From Prevotella sp. (lineage in GTDB: Bacteria; Bacteroidota; Bacteroidia; Bacteroidales; Bacteroidaceae), in the NCBI GenBank assembly GCA_017509155.1, contig JAFWQE010000024.1:1-55249 (forward strand): DNA of 55,249 bases, written 5' to 3'. Positions 16,317-23,932 of the stretch are shown here, one piece after another; the stretch's first letter is position 1, and every line of letters starts with the position of its first letter. The notes under the pieces were generated by a model that ran no database searches, was not told the DNA's origin, and saw nothing but the letters and a program-made list of their open reading frames with translations. A program made the position numbers and the translations under genes.

Positions 16317-17531
16317 ATGAAAAAGATAATTCTAATGCTGGCTGTATTATGCTGCGCTATCGACATGTCTGCCGTAGAGAGTTTTGATGTTGATGACATC
16401 TGTATCGTGCCTGAAAAGAGGACAACACTTGAGATTTCTCTCTATGACATTGTGAATGAGTTCATTGGCTTTGAGTTCAAAATGGTTCTGCCATCTGGAC
16501 TTCGCGTCGTTGAAGGTTCAGCCAAGTTGGGAAGCCGTTTTGCTGGAAAAGATCACGTACTCGGCATGAAACAGCTGACAGAAGGTGAAGATGTTGGCGC
16601 ATATCAGTTCGTTTGCCTGTCGTATGCAGGTACGCCCATTCCAGACATTAATGGCCCCATTGTCACCGTTGAACTCGAAGCTGACGCTTCGTTGACTATC
16701 GGTTCAACTCTCCAAGGGTTGGTAAAAGGAATCGAATTCCCAACAGAAGATGCTGGTCAGGTGTTTTTCAATGATGTGGCCTTCGATGTAGATATTGTTA
16801 AATATAGTGATGGAAGAATTCATTTGGAGGAAACATCTATTGTTCCGCCTGTAGCCAAACAGAATGTCGACGTGACTGTACAGCGATCTTTTATAGCAAA
16901 TGAATGGAGTACTATCGTACTCCCCTTTGCAATGAATGGTAGTCAGATTGTGTGGGCTTTCGGTGAAGATGTGCAAGTGGCTGAGTTTACAGGATATGAA
17001 GTAGATGAAAGTGGCAATGACATTAGCGCGATTCGCGTTCTTGGTGACATCATTGACATCAGTAACGGCATGCTGGCTAATCATCCGTATCTCATTAAGG
17101 TATCAAGAGACATTTCTGAGTTTTTCGTTGATGGCGTGAACATTGTTCCATCCGATAACCTTACAATTAACTTAGGAACGAAATGGAAACCTAAAAGTTT
17201 CATAGGAACATACGTTACAGATACAAAGGTGGAAGATGGAGGTTTGTTCTTGTGTAACAATGCCTTCTTCTATTCAACAGGTGAAACAACCATTAAGGCA
17301 TTTAGAGGGTATTTTTTCTTTATCGACGTTCCTTCAGACTATGACTCAGGAACTGCTGGTCAAAAAGTATCTTTGGTAATTAATAGTCCAAATGGTTCGC
17401 CGACAGAGATATATACAGTGTTGTCAAAGACAGGTAGTAAGAATTGGTATGGTTTGGATGGCAAGAAGATAATTAGACCCAGAAAGAAAGGACTATATAT
17501 AAATGGAAAGAAGAAAGTGGTAGTAGAGTAA
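16317..17531 (+). CDS. Secreted protein with cohesin-like domain and C-terminal tag
   Basis: A 404-residue secreted protein, 44 bp after the dockerin gene. Signal peptide 1-19. About 20-165 form a beta-domain (FIGFEFKMVLPSGLRVVEGS, GPIVTVELEAD) of the pattern seen in cohesin-like folds. About 175-370 is a second beta-rich region (STIVLPFAMNGSQI, GYFFFIDVPSDYDSG) seen in Prevotella secreted proteins. It ends NWYGLDGKKIIRPRKKGLYI then NGKKKVVVE, matching the tails of the C10 protease and LRR proteins. Assignment to cohesin is by pattern only. If right, it could capture the dockerin of the gene before it and carry the export or anchoring tag on its behalf. Confidence 0.7.
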   Translation: MKKIILMLAVLCCAIDMSAVESFDVDDICIVPEKRTTLEISLYDIVNEFIGFEFKMVLPSGLRVVEGSAKLGSRFAGKDHVLGMKQLTEGEDVGAYQFVCLSYAGTPIPDINGPIVTVELEADASLTIGSTLQGLVKGIEFPTEDAGQVFFNDVAFDVDIVKYSDGRIHLEETSIVPPVAKQNVDVTVQRSFIANEWSTIVLPFAMNGSQIVWAFGEDVQVAEFTGYEVDESGNDISAIRVLGDIIDISNGMLANHPYLIKVSRDISEFFVDGVNIVPSDNLTINLGTKWKPKSFIGTYVTDTKVEDGGLFLCNNAFFYSTGETTIKAFRGYFFFIDVPSDYDSGTAGQKVSLVINSPNGSPTEIYTVLSKTGSKNWYGLDGKKIIRPRKKGLYINGKKKVVVE

Positions 17532-17632
17532 GAACTGTTGTGAATCAGCGATGAGCTGTATTCAAAGGGGTATTTTTTTGTGTAATTAATTATCGCTTTT
17601 TTGTGGATATTAATTGTCTGGCAGATACGCAA

Positions 17633-17678
17633 ATCCGCCCCTGCTACGTTGCCGTCGTGTGGCGGGGTAGGGGCGGAT
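17633..17678. repeat. ATCCGCCCC inverted repeat element
   Basis: ATCCGCCCCT (17633-17642) and AGGGGCGGAT (17669-17678) are perfect inverted copies. The same core occurs at 23814-23888 and 52041-52064. The hairpin at 19408-19448 sits in the equivalent place beside the intact DUF1186-like gene. The remaining gap (17878-18234) has direct repeats of TTCGGTGATTTGTRGT at about 17889 and 17935 and no credible gene. Confidence 0.75.
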
Positions 17679-17721
17679 GGATGTGTGTGAACGATGCCGA
17701 TTGCGGATGTGTAAGAGACGA

Positions 17722-17877
17722 TCAGTGGTCGAAGTGGCGGCGCATGTCTTCAAAACGTTCGTGGATGTCGAGAATACTGTCGCCGGGACGGGCTGCAAAG
17801 TGGGGATTGCTGAGGTCGAGCATGACGGAAACAGGCCGACTGCAGCGACGAGATCAACGTGGTCGGAATCTATGAGC
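17722..17877 (-). pseudogene. Remnant of a DUF1186-like gene, 3' end only
   Basis: The minus strand ends in SILDIHERFEDMRRHFDH and a stop, closely matching CILDIHKRFDDMRRRFVH at the end of the 19473-20966 protein. Upstream, VMLDLSNPHFAARPGD matches VMRDLSDPLHAAQLND. Further upstream LIDSDHVDLV matches LFDTDLVDQF but in another frame, so a frameshift separates the parts. Homology fades beyond 17877. It is a decayed paralogue reduced to its last 50 codons, on the far side of the Rpn gene from the intact copy. Confidence 0.85.
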
Positions 17878-18234
17878 TTTAGCCGGTTTTCGGTGATTTG
17901 TAGTGTTTTTATTCGGCTGTTTATAGAAATCTTATTCGGTGATTTGTGGTATTTTTGTTCGGTGAATTATAGAAGATGTTTGATTGTTGCTTCTTTCTGC
18001 CTGCGGAACGGATGAAGAATATTAGCAGCAAAAAGTACAAGACAGACCGCATAGAAAGCTTGTTGTCTCTTGTAGAACTCACTGAACGAGAAACGAAACT
18101 TGTACAGCAAAGCAAGACTCAATAAGTAGAAATCTTGCCCGGCCAAATAGTGGCTGATAACACCGAGTTTGCAAGTGGGATGACGGAAACAGGCGTTGTT
18201 AAAGCGTTGAGGAACAAAAGTTTCGCCGCTTTTC

Positions 18235-18265
18235 TTGCAAGAGTCAATAATTAGTTTTATATTTG
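18235..18265 (+). promoter_or_regulatory. Promoter of the Rpn-family gene
   Basis: TTG (18235-18237), 20 bp, TATATTTG (18258-18265). Predicted start near 18272, leaving a 13-nt leader before the ATG at 18285. Confidence 0.65.
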
Positions 18266-18284
18266 CACTCAAAAAGCAATCAGT

Positions 18285-19343
18285 ATGGTGACAGTAGCAA
18301 ATCCTATATACGACATCGTGTTCAAGTACCTGATGGAAGACGAGCGCATTGCTCGCACGATTCTGTCAGCTCTACTGAAGAAGGACATCACAAAAGTGGA
18401 GGTGCGTCCTCACGAGTATGCCAACGACAAGCGTGAGACGCTGTCGGTGTTCCGCATCGACTTCGGCGCCACGGTGCGCGAGCCTGACGGTAGCGAGCAC
18501 CTCATCTTGATAGAACTGCAGAAGACCTGGCTTGAGACGGAGACACTGCGTTTCCGCCAGTACCTTGGTGTGCAGTATCAGAATCCGAAGAACATCATAG
18601 CGGAGAGCCGCGACCGTCATGCCCTTCCCATGGTGGCGGTCTACTTGTTGGGCCATAAGGTGGGCGACATAGAGGAGCCTGTTCTCTATGTGCACCGCGA
18701 CTCATTTGACTATAACGGCCAGTTGGTGACGAAAGGTATTCCCAATGCCTTTGTGGACAGCCTGACACACGACAGCATTATCGTGCAGATACCTCGCCTA
18801 CACGGCCAGATAAACACGCGTCTGGACAAGGTGCTGAGCATCTTCGACCAAACACGCAAGGACGTGGATAACCAACAGGTGCTGAATCTCGACGACACGC
18901 TCTACAGCGGTGACTCCGACATGGAGCACATCGTGCGGCGTCTGCTGATGGCTGCAACGAATGCAGACATGCGTATGGACATGAATGTAGAGGATGAGTA
19001 CTACTCGGCCATAGAAATGCGAGACACGGAAATCATGATGCGCGACCGTGAACTGGCAGAGCAGAAGGTTCAGTTGAATGAGCAGAAGGTTCAGTTGAAT
19101 GAGCAGAAGGTTCAGTTGAATGAGCAGAAGGTTCAGTTGAATGAGCAGAAGGTTCAGCTGAATGAGCAGAAGGTCCAGCTGAATGAGCAGAAGGTTCAAC
19201 TGAATGAGCAGAAGGTTCAACTTGAACAGAAAAATGCTCAACTGCGGTCTTCTTTGAAGATGCTTTTGGAAGCAGGACTTACGTTGCAGGCCATTGCTAA
19301 TTCTTGGAACATGGACGAGGAAGAACTCCGCCGTTTGCTTTGA
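18285..19343 (+). CDS. Rpn-family PD-(D/E)XK nuclease with variable coiled coil
   Basis: A 352-residue protein of the recombination-promoting nuclease/putative transposase family. The N-terminus (YDIVFKYLMEDERIARTILS) and the nuclease core FRIDFGATV...LILIELQKTW supply the D...E-x-Q pattern of PD-(D/E)XK enzymes (about residues 50-85). Residues 259-314 are eight heptads of the type EQKVQLN, giving a long coiled coil, followed by a short helical tail (MLLEAGLTLQAIANSWNMDE). Related proteins cleave DNA and have been linked to recombination and phage defence. The 21-bp DNA repeat under the heptads can gain or lose units without a frameshift. It stands alone with its own promoter, between a broken and an intact copy of a DUF1186-like 3' end. 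Confidence 0.85.
   Translation: MVTVANPIYDIVFKYLMEDERIARTILSALLKKDITKVEVRPHEYANDKRETLSVFRIDFGATVREPDGSEHLILIELQKTWLETETLRFRQYLGVQYQNPKNIIAESRDRHALPMVAVYLLGHKVGDIEEPVLYVHRDSFDYNGQLVTKGIPNAFVDSLTHDSIIVQIPRLHGQINTRLDKVLSIFDQTRKDVDNQQVLNLDDTLYSGDSDMEHIVRRLLMAATNADMRMDMNVEDEYYSAIEMRDTEIMMRDRELAEQKVQLNEQKVQLNEQKVQLNEQKVQLNEQKVQLNEQKVQLNEQKVQLNEQKVQLEQKNAQLRSSLKMLLEAGLTLQAIANSWNMDEEELRRLL
19059..19226 (+). repeat. Eight 21-bp in-frame repeats inside the Rpn gene
   Basis: Unit GAGCAGAAGGTTCAGTTGAA+T, eight copies from 19059; the first four are identical and later ones differ by silent changes (GTC for GTT, CTG or CAA CTG for CAG TTG). The repeat encodes the heptad EQKVQLN. Confidence 0.95.
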
Positions 19344-19407
19344 ATGCAGATAATCTCATTTCATGTTACGTTGTTTCAAGGTGCTAACGTAGTGAGGCAT
19401 TTTTGAA

Positions 19408-19448
19408 ATATGTTTGCGGGTGGACAAGAGGTCCATCCGCAAACATAT
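19408..19448. terminator. Hairpin between convergent Rpn and DUF1186-like genes
   Basis: ATATGTTTGCGGGTGGAC and GTCCATCCGCAAACATAT form an 18-bp stem with one mismatch and a 5-nt loop. There is no T-tract; it lies 65 bp after the Rpn stop and 25 bp after the stop of the convergent gene, so it could serve both transcripts. Confidence 0.6.
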
Positions 19449-19472
19449 ATAGTGGTTATCACAAATGCGTGG

Positions 19473-20966
19473 TTAGTGTACGAAGCGGCGGCGCATGTCG
19501 TCGAAACGCTTGTGGATGTCAAGGATGCAATCGTTGAGTTGTGCTGCATGGAGGGGATCGCTGAGGTCGCGCATGACGGAAGAGAGACGGCCACAACAGA
19601 ATTGGTCTACGAGGTCGGTGTCGAAGAGGGCCTGTAGTTCTGGTTTCAATTCTGTGGCCTGTAGGTCTATGACATCACAGACGAGCAGTCCGTTCAGGCC
19701 GCTGTCGAAGGTTTTGTTTTCTTTAACATGAGTAGCGGAGAAACGCAGAACCTCGCGGAACCACTCGATGATTTCAGGCCGGCGTTCTGGCTGTCGCAAT
19801 GCGATTTGGACCGCAACGGGGAATATCTGGCATTTGAAGAAGATGTATAACCCTTCTTCCTTAACGAAGTTCATCAGCAGGTCGAGGCTGTTTTGCCCCA
19901 ATTTATAAAGTGTGGGGACGAGTGCTTCATGAGCTGCATCGGAAAAATGGTAATCAAGGAAGTTGGACGACTGCCGCATCACTTCGAGAATCAGCGGCAG
20001 ACTGCTTTCGGTTGTACCGACCTCGCCCAGCAATATAATGGACGAGCAAAGACTGCCGTCGAAATGGTCTTTGTCGTAGTCGTCGGGAATGCCGTCACAG
20101 GTCTTTTTGAGGATGTCCAGGACTATTTGCTCTAAGTCGTGTCGCAACTCGTCGTGCGGTAGGGCGAGTAGACGGTCCGTGAGTTCGTCTCTTAGGTAGA
20201 TGCAGTTTTCTTCCTTGGACAGTTCCTCGCGTACCCATGGATGGAAGAGTGGTTCCGGCGTAGGATAGTCAGGATGCTTGTATGTGTATTCTATTTTAGT
20301 ACCGTAAAAAGCAGTCCACGGGTTTATTCCCTCGTCCTCATCTTCATCCTCGTAATCGTCATCATCTCCGTATTCATCCTCGTCTTCGTATTCGTCGGAG
20401 AAACCGCGGTCGCCAATGATGACATCGTAGTTCCCTTCGCCCAGGTTTTTCTCAAGCAGTGGCAGGTATTTGCTGGCTTCCAGATTGCTGTGGGCGACGA
20501 GCGTGTGCTTTCCGTCCTTTCCGAATTCGTATTCAATGAGAGGAATGTCTTCGGTGTCTTCTTCCAACATGTATTTCGTCAGGTTGAACGATTTGTGTGG
20601 CGCAATGCCAGCCTCCTCGGCAAAGTCGATGGCACCATACACCCAGTTGTGCGCCTCTTCGTAGGAACACTCGTTGAGGCCTGGTACGCGGTCGAGCATA
20701 TCGTCCAATTCAAACTCAGACATACGGAGTTTGTAGAACGAGTCTTTCACACCAACACAATAGGCATCGATGAGGAAGAAAGCCGCACTGACGTTTCCGC
20801 CAGTGTGCTTACGCGTGACGATGGCATACCCCTCTCCGCTATCCTTGAGCGATTCCGTAGTGTAGCACGTTCCGATTTCCAGGCTTCTCGCCCTTTGTTT
20901 CAGAAATTGTTCGGGCGAGAGAAATTGCTGTCCGCCCTTGTTCTTTTGTTTCTTCTTTTTGGACAT
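19473..20966 (-). CDS. DUF1186-like protein with acidic linker
   Basis: A 497-residue cytosolic protein. I place the start at 20966 (MSKKKKQKNKGGQQFLS): a longer frame exists but overlaps the upstream gene. The N-terminal domain (about 15-170: IGTCYTTESLKDSGEGYAIV, GGNVSAAFFLIDAYCVGVKD) is unknown to me. About 210-245 is a run of Asp/Glu/Tyr. About 290-450 resembles DUF1186 (LLALPHDELRHDLEQIVLDI, DAAHEALVPTLYKLGQ), helical repeats. It ends CILDIHKRFDDMRRRFVH. The upstream lipoprotein gene ends only 10 bp before it, so they form an operon. No catalytic motif is visible. A remnant of a paralogue lies at 17722-17877. Confidence 0.7.
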   Translation of the reverse strand: MSKKKKQKNKGGQQFLSPEQFLKQRARSLEIGTCYTTESLKDSGEGYAIVTRKHTGGNVSAAFFLIDAYCVGVKDSFYKLRMSEFELDDMLDRVPGLNECSYEEAHNWVYGAIDFAEEAGIAPHKSFNLTKYMLEEDTEDIPLIEYEFGKDGKHTLVAHSNLEASKYLPLLEKNLGEGNYDVIIGDRGFSDEYEDEDEYGDDDDYEDEDEDEGINPWTAFYGTKIEYTYKHPDYPTPEPLFHPWVREELSKEENCIYLRDELTDRLLALPHDELRHDLEQIVLDILKKTCDGIPDDYDKDHFDGSLCSSIILLGEVGTTESSLPLILEVMRQSSNFLDYHFSDAAHEALVPTLYKLGQNSLDLLMNFVKEEGLYIFFKCQIFPVAVQIALRQPERRPEIIEWFREVLRFSATHVKENKTFDSGLNGLLVCDVIDLQATELKPELQALFDTDLVDQFCCGRLSSVMRDLSDPLHAAQLNDCILDIHKRFDDMRRRFVH

Positions 20967-20976
20967 GTTTTTTTGT

Positions 20977-21849
20977 TTAAGGGAGTAGTTGCAGCCCTTC
21001 TTCGTTGAGGAATTGACGAGCTTGGTCGTAGGGAATGACGAAAGTAGGCATCCCTGCTGCGTAGGATGAGATTTCATAAATAGAGTAGACAAAGCAGACG
21101 CCATCTTTTGTGAAATAAGGATCGCATGCAGGCAAAGGAATGTCGTTGACGTCACTACCCATAAGGCAATCCTTCAGTTCGCTGTCGCTGCTTACCTCGA
21201 AATATTTCTTCAGACCGCTTTTCACGTATGGGTTCATGGCTTTTAAGTTCTTGAACATGTCCCATGTCACGGACTGTGCATTGGCTTTGCTGAAGGTGCG
21301 TCCCTCGCAGAATGACATTCCGTGTGCTCCACCCTCATAAATGTAGCATTCAAAAAACATGGTGACGAACTTGTCGGTTTCATGTTCCTTTGTCACTTGC
21401 TTGGCCAACACGAAATCGCCAAATGGATTGCTATCACCTAAATCCTCGACGCTCCGTTTTAGATAGTTAGCTGACAGATTGAAATAGTAGTTGAACACCT
21501 TCTGGCCATCGTTCATGTCTCCTTGAAAGGCTCCCAAGGGGTTACCGTCATCATTGAAGGTGTTGGCACTGTCCAGGATGTATGTGCGCAGGGAATCAAC
21601 CAACGTAGCGTCGCCTCCCATGGGGTAGTCAATGATCAGTTTTGCTTCGTAGCCCTTGCCTTTTTGCTCGTTTTCAAAGTGCTTGAAGGTGAGTTTTTCT
21701 TCCTGTTGCGCCGTCTCGCTGGTAGCTACCGTCTCTGTCTTTGCTGACAGGTCGGCGCCTTCTTGCGGCGCCTTTTTATGATAATTGCAACTGCACATGG
21801 CGGTGGTCGCCATGGCAGTTGCAAACAGTGTGCATATCGTTTTCTTCAT
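20977..21849 (-). CDS. Lipoprotein with DUF4163/DUF3298-type domain
   Basis: A 290-residue lipoprotein: signal peptide ending in the lipobox TAMCSC with Cys21. After a Thr/Glu-rich linker (about 25-50), about 50-285 match the RsiV-like DUF4163 plus DUF3298 arrangement: FVTMFFECYIYEGGAHGMSF, TWDMFKNL, DPYFTKDGVCFVYSIYEI, SYAAGMPTFVIPYDQ. In RsiV such domains bind lysozyme; here there is no sigma factor next door, so the role is open. It is followed at 10 bp by the DUF1186-like gene. Confidence 0.8.
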   Translation of the reverse strand: MKKTICTLFATAMATTAMCSCNYHKKAPQEGADLSAKTETVATSETAQQEEKLTFKHFENEQKGKGYEAKLIIDYPMGGDATLVDSLRTYILDSANTFNDDGNPLGAFQGDMNDGQKVFNYYFNLSANYLKRSVEDLGDSNPFGDFVLAKQVTKEHETDKFVTMFFECYIYEGGAHGMSFCEGRTFSKANAQSVTWDMFKNLKAMNPYVKSGLKKYFEVSSDSELKDCLMGSDVNDIPLPACDPYFTKDGVCFVYSIYEISSYAAGMPTFVIPYDQARQFLNEEGLQLLP

Positions 21850-21891
21850 AATTCATGTTTTTGGAAGTTCTCTGCAATCTGAGCAACCAGG

Positions 21892-21980
21892 CAGACGTTA
21901 GCTTTATTAGCTCCATTTATAGAATCGCGCTAAGAGTATCGTCTGTAACTCCTGTAACTCCTGAACTCCTGAACTCCCTT
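21892..21980. repeat. About 90-bp dispersed element, copy 1
   Basis: Shares CAGAC-TTAG, GCTCCATTTA-AGAATCGC, CTAA-AGTATCGTC and several ACTCCTGTA/ACTCCTGAA units with 46311-46399 on the opposite strand. It lies between fumarase and the downstream lipoprotein gene. Confidence 0.85.
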
Positions 21981-21988
21981 AAGTTCAA

Positions 21989-23632
21989 TCAGCAGGTGGC
22001 TGGCCAGGGCTTCAGCTGTTTGAAGAAGTCGTTGCCCTTGTCGTCGACGAGGATGAAGGCGGGGAAGTCTTCCACCTCAATCTTCCAGATGGCCTCCATG
22101 CCGAGTTCCGGATACTCCACGCATTCTATCGACTTGATGCTCGACTGCGAGAGCACTGCTGCCACGCCGCCGATGCTGCCCAGATAGAAGCCGCCGTGCT
22201 TCTTGCATGCGTCAGTGACGACCTGCGAGCGGTTGCCCTTGGCAATCATCACGAGCGAAGCGCCGTGGTCCTGGAACTCATCTACATACGGGTCCATGCG
22301 GTTGGCTGTGGTCGGTCCCATCGAGCCGCAGGGATAGCCTTCGGGCGTCTTGGCGGGTCCGGCGTAGAGCACGGGATGATCCTTGAAATACTGTGGCATT
22401 TCCTCGCCTGCGTCCAGACGAGCCTTCAGCTTGGCATGCGCAATATCGCGGGCCACGATGATGGTGCCCTTCAGGTTGACGCGTGTCGAAACGGGATACT
22501 TGGTCAGCTCGGCGCGCACGGCATCGATGCCCTTGTCCAGGTCGATGACAATCTGGTTGGCGCCTTCGCCAGCCTTGGCGTACTCGGCAGGAATGAGTTC
22601 CGACGGATTGTTGTCCATCTTCTCGAGCCATACACCGTCGCGGTTGATCTTTGCCTTGATGTTGCGGTCGGCCGAACAGCTCACGCCCATGCCGATGGGA
22701 CAACTTGCACCATGACGCGGCAGACGAATCACGCGGATGTCGTGAGCCATGTACTTACCGCCGAACTGGGCGCCGAGTCCAATCTTATGGGCCTCCAGAA
22801 GGAGTTTCTTCTCCAGGTCGATGTCGCGGAATGCGCGGCCGGTCTCGTCGCCTGTGGTGGGCAGGTTGTCGTAGTATTTGATGCTGGCCAGCTTCACCGT
22901 CAGCAGGTTCTTCTCGGCGCTGGTTCCACCGATGACGAAGGCGATGTGGTAGGGCGGGCAGGCAGCCGTGCCGAGGCTCTTCATCTTCTCCACGAGGAAT
23001 GGGATGAGCGTGCCTTCGTTCTGGATGGTAGCCTTGGTCATGGGGTAGAAGTAGGTCTTGTTGGCCGAGCCGCCGCCCTTAGCCACCATTACGAAGCGGT
23101 ATTCAGCACCTTCCGTTGCCTCGATGTCAATCTGCGCGGGCAGGTTGCAGCGGGTGTTCACCTCGTCGTACATGGTCAGCGGTGCATTCTGCGAATAGCG
23201 CAGGTTCTCCTGTGTGAACGTGTTGAACACGCCGAGGCTCAGCGCCTCTTCGTCCTCGAAGCCTGTCCACACCTGCTGTCCTTTCTCACCGTGGATAATC
23301 GCGGTGCCGGTGTCCTGACAGAAAGGCAGGATGCCCTTGCAGGCCACCTCGGCATTGCGCAGGAACTGCAGTGCTACGTATTTGTCGTTTTCAGAAGCCT
23401 CGGGGTCGGTGAGCACCTGTGCCACCTGCTCGTTGTGCTCGCGGCGCAGCATGAACTCCACGTCGTGGAAAGCCTCCTGTGCCAGCAGCGTGAGCGCCTC
23501 GGGCGATACCTTCACGATTTCCTTGCCCTCAAACTCTCCGAGGGTCACTCCTTCCTTTGTCAAAAGGCGGTACTCCGTCTTGTCCTCGCCAAGCTGGAAC
23601 ATCGGAGCATACTTGAATGTTACGTTTGCCAT
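21989..23632 (-). CDS. fum: Class I fumarate hydratase (4Fe-4S)
   Basis: A 547-residue oxygen-sensitive fumarase, interconverting fumarate and malate in the reductive branch of the TCA pathway, which anaerobic Bacteroidota use to make succinate. Cys105 ([10 protein letters not shown]), Cys225 ([12 protein letters not shown]) and Cys319 (GVSCSADRN) have the spacing of the three ligands of the catalytic 4Fe-4S cluster. [15 protein letters not shown] and the C-terminal beta-domain motif [20 protein letters not shown] are also typical. Length fits the fused one-chain type. A near-consensus -7 element (minus TAACTTCG, about 23686) precedes it. Confidence 0.96.
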   Translation of the reverse strand: MANVTFKYAPMFQLGEDKTEYRLLTKEGVTLGEFEGKEIVKVSPEALTLLAQEAFHDVEFMLRREHNEQVAQVLTDPEASENDKYVALQFLRNAEVACKGILPFCQDTGTAIIHGEKGQQVWTGFEDEEALSLGVFNTFTQENLRYSQNAPLTMYDEVNTRCNLPAQIDIEATEGAEYRFVMVAKGGGSANKTYFYPMTKATIQNEGTLIPFLVEKMKSLGTAACPPYHIAFVIGGTSAEKNLLTVKLASIKYYDNLPTTGDETGRAFRDIDLEKKLLLEAHKIGLGAQFGGKYMAHDIRVIRLPRHGASCPIGMGVSCSADRNIKAKINRDGVWLEKMDNNPSELIPAEYAKAGEGANQIVIDLDKGIDAVRAELTKYPVSTRVNLKGTIIVARDIAHAKLKARLDAGEEMPQYFKDHPVLYAGPAKTPEGYPCGSMGPTTANRMDPYVDEFQDHGASLVMIAKGNRSQVVTDACKKHGGFYLGSIGGVAAVLSQSSIKSIECVEYPELGMEAIWKIEVEDFPAFILVDDKGNDFFKQLKPWPATC

Positions 23633-23813
23633 AATGATATGCGATATTAGACTAATTATACGAATACCTTGAATGGGTTTCTTTCGGCTGCGAAGTTACG
23701 AAAAAAAACTCATACTGCAAAAAGAAACGTGATAAATTCTCCTTTCTGAAGTCGAGGGGTTCTCTGCAGGTAGAGTAACCAAAGACCGAGCGCCTTGATG
23801 TCGTCTTTTGCAG

Positions 23814-23888
23814 GGGCGAATCAGCATGTCCGCCCGCAATGATATATATTATTAAGATGTACGAAAGGGCGGATACGCCGATCCGCCC
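23814..23888. repeat. Paired GGGCGGAT hairpins
   Basis: GGGCGGAT-acgccg-ATCCGCCC (23867-23888) is a perfect 8-bp stem and GGGCGAAT...GTCCGCCC (23814-23834) a decayed copy, separated by about 32 bp of AT-rich sequence. Read on the minus strand the first hairpin is followed by TTT and may terminate the LRR gene ending at 23933. The rest of the 300-bp gap has no gene. Confidence 0.75.
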
Positions 23889-23932
23889 CAACAAAGAACT
23901 ATCTCTGAGCTAGTTGACAGATGAGACGGTTG

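Noticed and set aside
13546-17531. Full cellulosome locus
   Set aside because: Only one dockerin and one uncertain cohesin-like domain, and no dockerin-bearing glycoside hydrolase nearby.
17967-18272. 101-codon minus-strand open frame before the Rpn gene
   Set aside because: Runs over the Rpn promoter, overlaps short repeats and has no recognisable domain; could be a decayed gene but cannot be supported.
20967-21155. N-terminal extension of the DUF1186-like gene
   Set aside because: Overlaps the upstream lipoprotein gene in another frame; the start at 20966 gives a normal Lys-rich N-terminus.
22196-23650. 484-codon open frame on the plus strand
   Set aside because: Antisense shadow of fumarase; Val/Leu/His-rich without domains.
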